A stretch of 64,000 bases of DNA from Dimorphilus gyrociliatus (taxonomy: Eukaryota; Annelida; Polychaeta; Dinophilidae). The stretch lies in the NCBI GenBank assembly GCA_904063045.1, contig CAJFCJ010000004.1, positions 1,357,713 through 1,421,712 of the forward strand, read 5' to 3'. The notes under the pieces are model-generated. The model was given only the letters and a program-made list of their open reading frames with translations, did no database searches and was not told the DNA's origin. The position numbers were made by a program, and so were the translations under genes. This document shows, in pieces, positions 63,096 to 64,000 of the stretch (positions are counted from its first letter, which is position 1; the number at the start of each line of letters is the position of its first letter).

Positions 63096-64000
63096 ATCCG
63101 AATTCCGAATGCACCTTTCTCCCCCATAGAAATAGACCTTTTAGCGTTATGTGGGCAATAGGGATTAATGTTGAATATGATTTTTTAAAGTTTAAGCTGC
63201 TACTCAATATATTATTTTGCTAATCGTTATTGATTGATCTTCTCTTGAATTATCACAGGAGATTTTAATACTATAAAGAACTCGTTATATTTATTCAAAA
63301 TAAATATCATAATAGATTTAGCCTATATTATTGCAAATTGTTCTTTTTTTATTAATAATTCATACTCAAGATATCTAATACTCGGATATTGTGGAATGAA
63401 TAATCAATAATAATTCAAATACCAGTTGAATTCATTTAAATATTATTTTCTAAAAATTTCAATATAATTCTGTATTAAATAAAGAGAACTCAATGTAAGT
63501 GACTAATTGCTTCTGTTATTTAGATGTATTTACACAATTCAAGTTAAATACACGTGGGCCACTAAGTTCTTCTAAGTACTACCACTTATTCTAAATACTT
63601 TATACGAATTCTTCTAACAAATTCTTTCTTCGAAGCTTTCGCTTTCTTTTGCAGCAAAACAAGATTCATCTTGAAAGAGCATGCGAATGTTTTAAACAAA
63701 AGATTACAATTTCCTTTGAATGAAGCGTGTTCAAACATGCTGTCCATTTTCTTTTCGGTACAAACAGTAAAAATACTTTTTACCCCTTGGTTAAAGGCAC
63801 GAATTATCACGTTTTTCTTTTAGTCACTTAAAGGTCAATGTATAAATACTTTTCCTTTGTTAATTATTTCTAAAAATTCCCTTTGTTATATTTTATAATA
63901 TTGAATCTATCTATATATATATACATATAAATTTATATATGTATATTTTTACTTTGAATTGTTTCTTTATAAAGTTTCTCTCTCTCTCTCTCTCTCTCTT
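63096..64000. other. Window end, no gene recognised
   Basis: Probable promoter side of the coiled-coil gene. A 74-codon minus-strand frame at 63586-63810 has no start context, splice or domain support. Confidence 0.45.
63977..63999. repeat. (CT)n microsatellite at the window edge
   Basis: CT run reaching the end of the window, so its full length is unknown. Confidence 0.9.

Overview
The window is a stretch of nuclear DNA from a metazoan with an AT-rich genome, probably an invertebrate and perhaps a spiralian; no species can be named. The reasons are GT-AG introns, most of them 50-150 bp, signal-peptide exons, extracellular domains such as Ig, antistasin, thyroglobulin-1, Kunitz and C-type lectin, and animal families such as Dispatched-like transporters, peptide-type GPCRs and dermatan-sulfate epimerase. 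I rebuilt the gene models by hand by joining exons only where donor and acceptor phases agree. Ten genes are supported, one of them only as a 3' fragment.

Layout, left to right. 1-5.9 kb is almost empty apart from the last two exons of a UHM/RRM (U2AF-like) protein at 1841-2114 (+). 5928-18572 (+) is a secreted beta-helix/Cys-rich/multi-pass membrane protein whose signal-peptide exon lies 8.1 kb upstream of the rest. 22557-25599 (+) encodes a dermatan-sulfate-epimerase-like protein that lacks all three catalytic residues. 25944-27722 (+) encodes a GHL10 glycosidase-like protein of a mainly bacterial family. 28398-43287 (+) is one 58-exon gene for a 3,235-residue type I membrane protein with Ig, antistasin, thyroglobulin-1, Kunitz, a repeated unnamed Cys module and a Thr-rich stalk. 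On the minus strand follow a Dispatched-like RND transporter (44176-49085), a class A GPCR (53956-55122) and a single-domain class IIb HDAC (56941-58226). 58654-60258 (+) is a tryptophanase/tyrosine phenol-lyase homologue, followed 182 bp later by a secreted C-type lectin-like protein (60441-61328). A coiled-coil protein (61529-63095, minus) ends the gene content.

The genes do not form one pathway. Three themes recur: cell-surface or secreted proteins dominate; two enzymes (GHL10 and tryptophanase-like) belong to mostly bacterial families but carry normal spliceosomal introns, so any transfer is old; and the lyase-lectin pair is close enough, with a polyA signal followed by an acceptor-like site, to suggest possible co-transcription. 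The most notable points are the catalytically stripped epimerase, the large mosaic Ig/antistasin/Tg1/Kunitz receptor, and the animal tryptophanase with an altered substrate pocket.

Large gene-free stretches (1-1.8 kb, 2.1-5.9 kb, the 8.1 kb intron, 18.6-22.5 kb, 49.1-53.9 kb, 55.1-56.9 kb, 63.1-64 kb) contain mostly AT-rich sequence and microsatellites.
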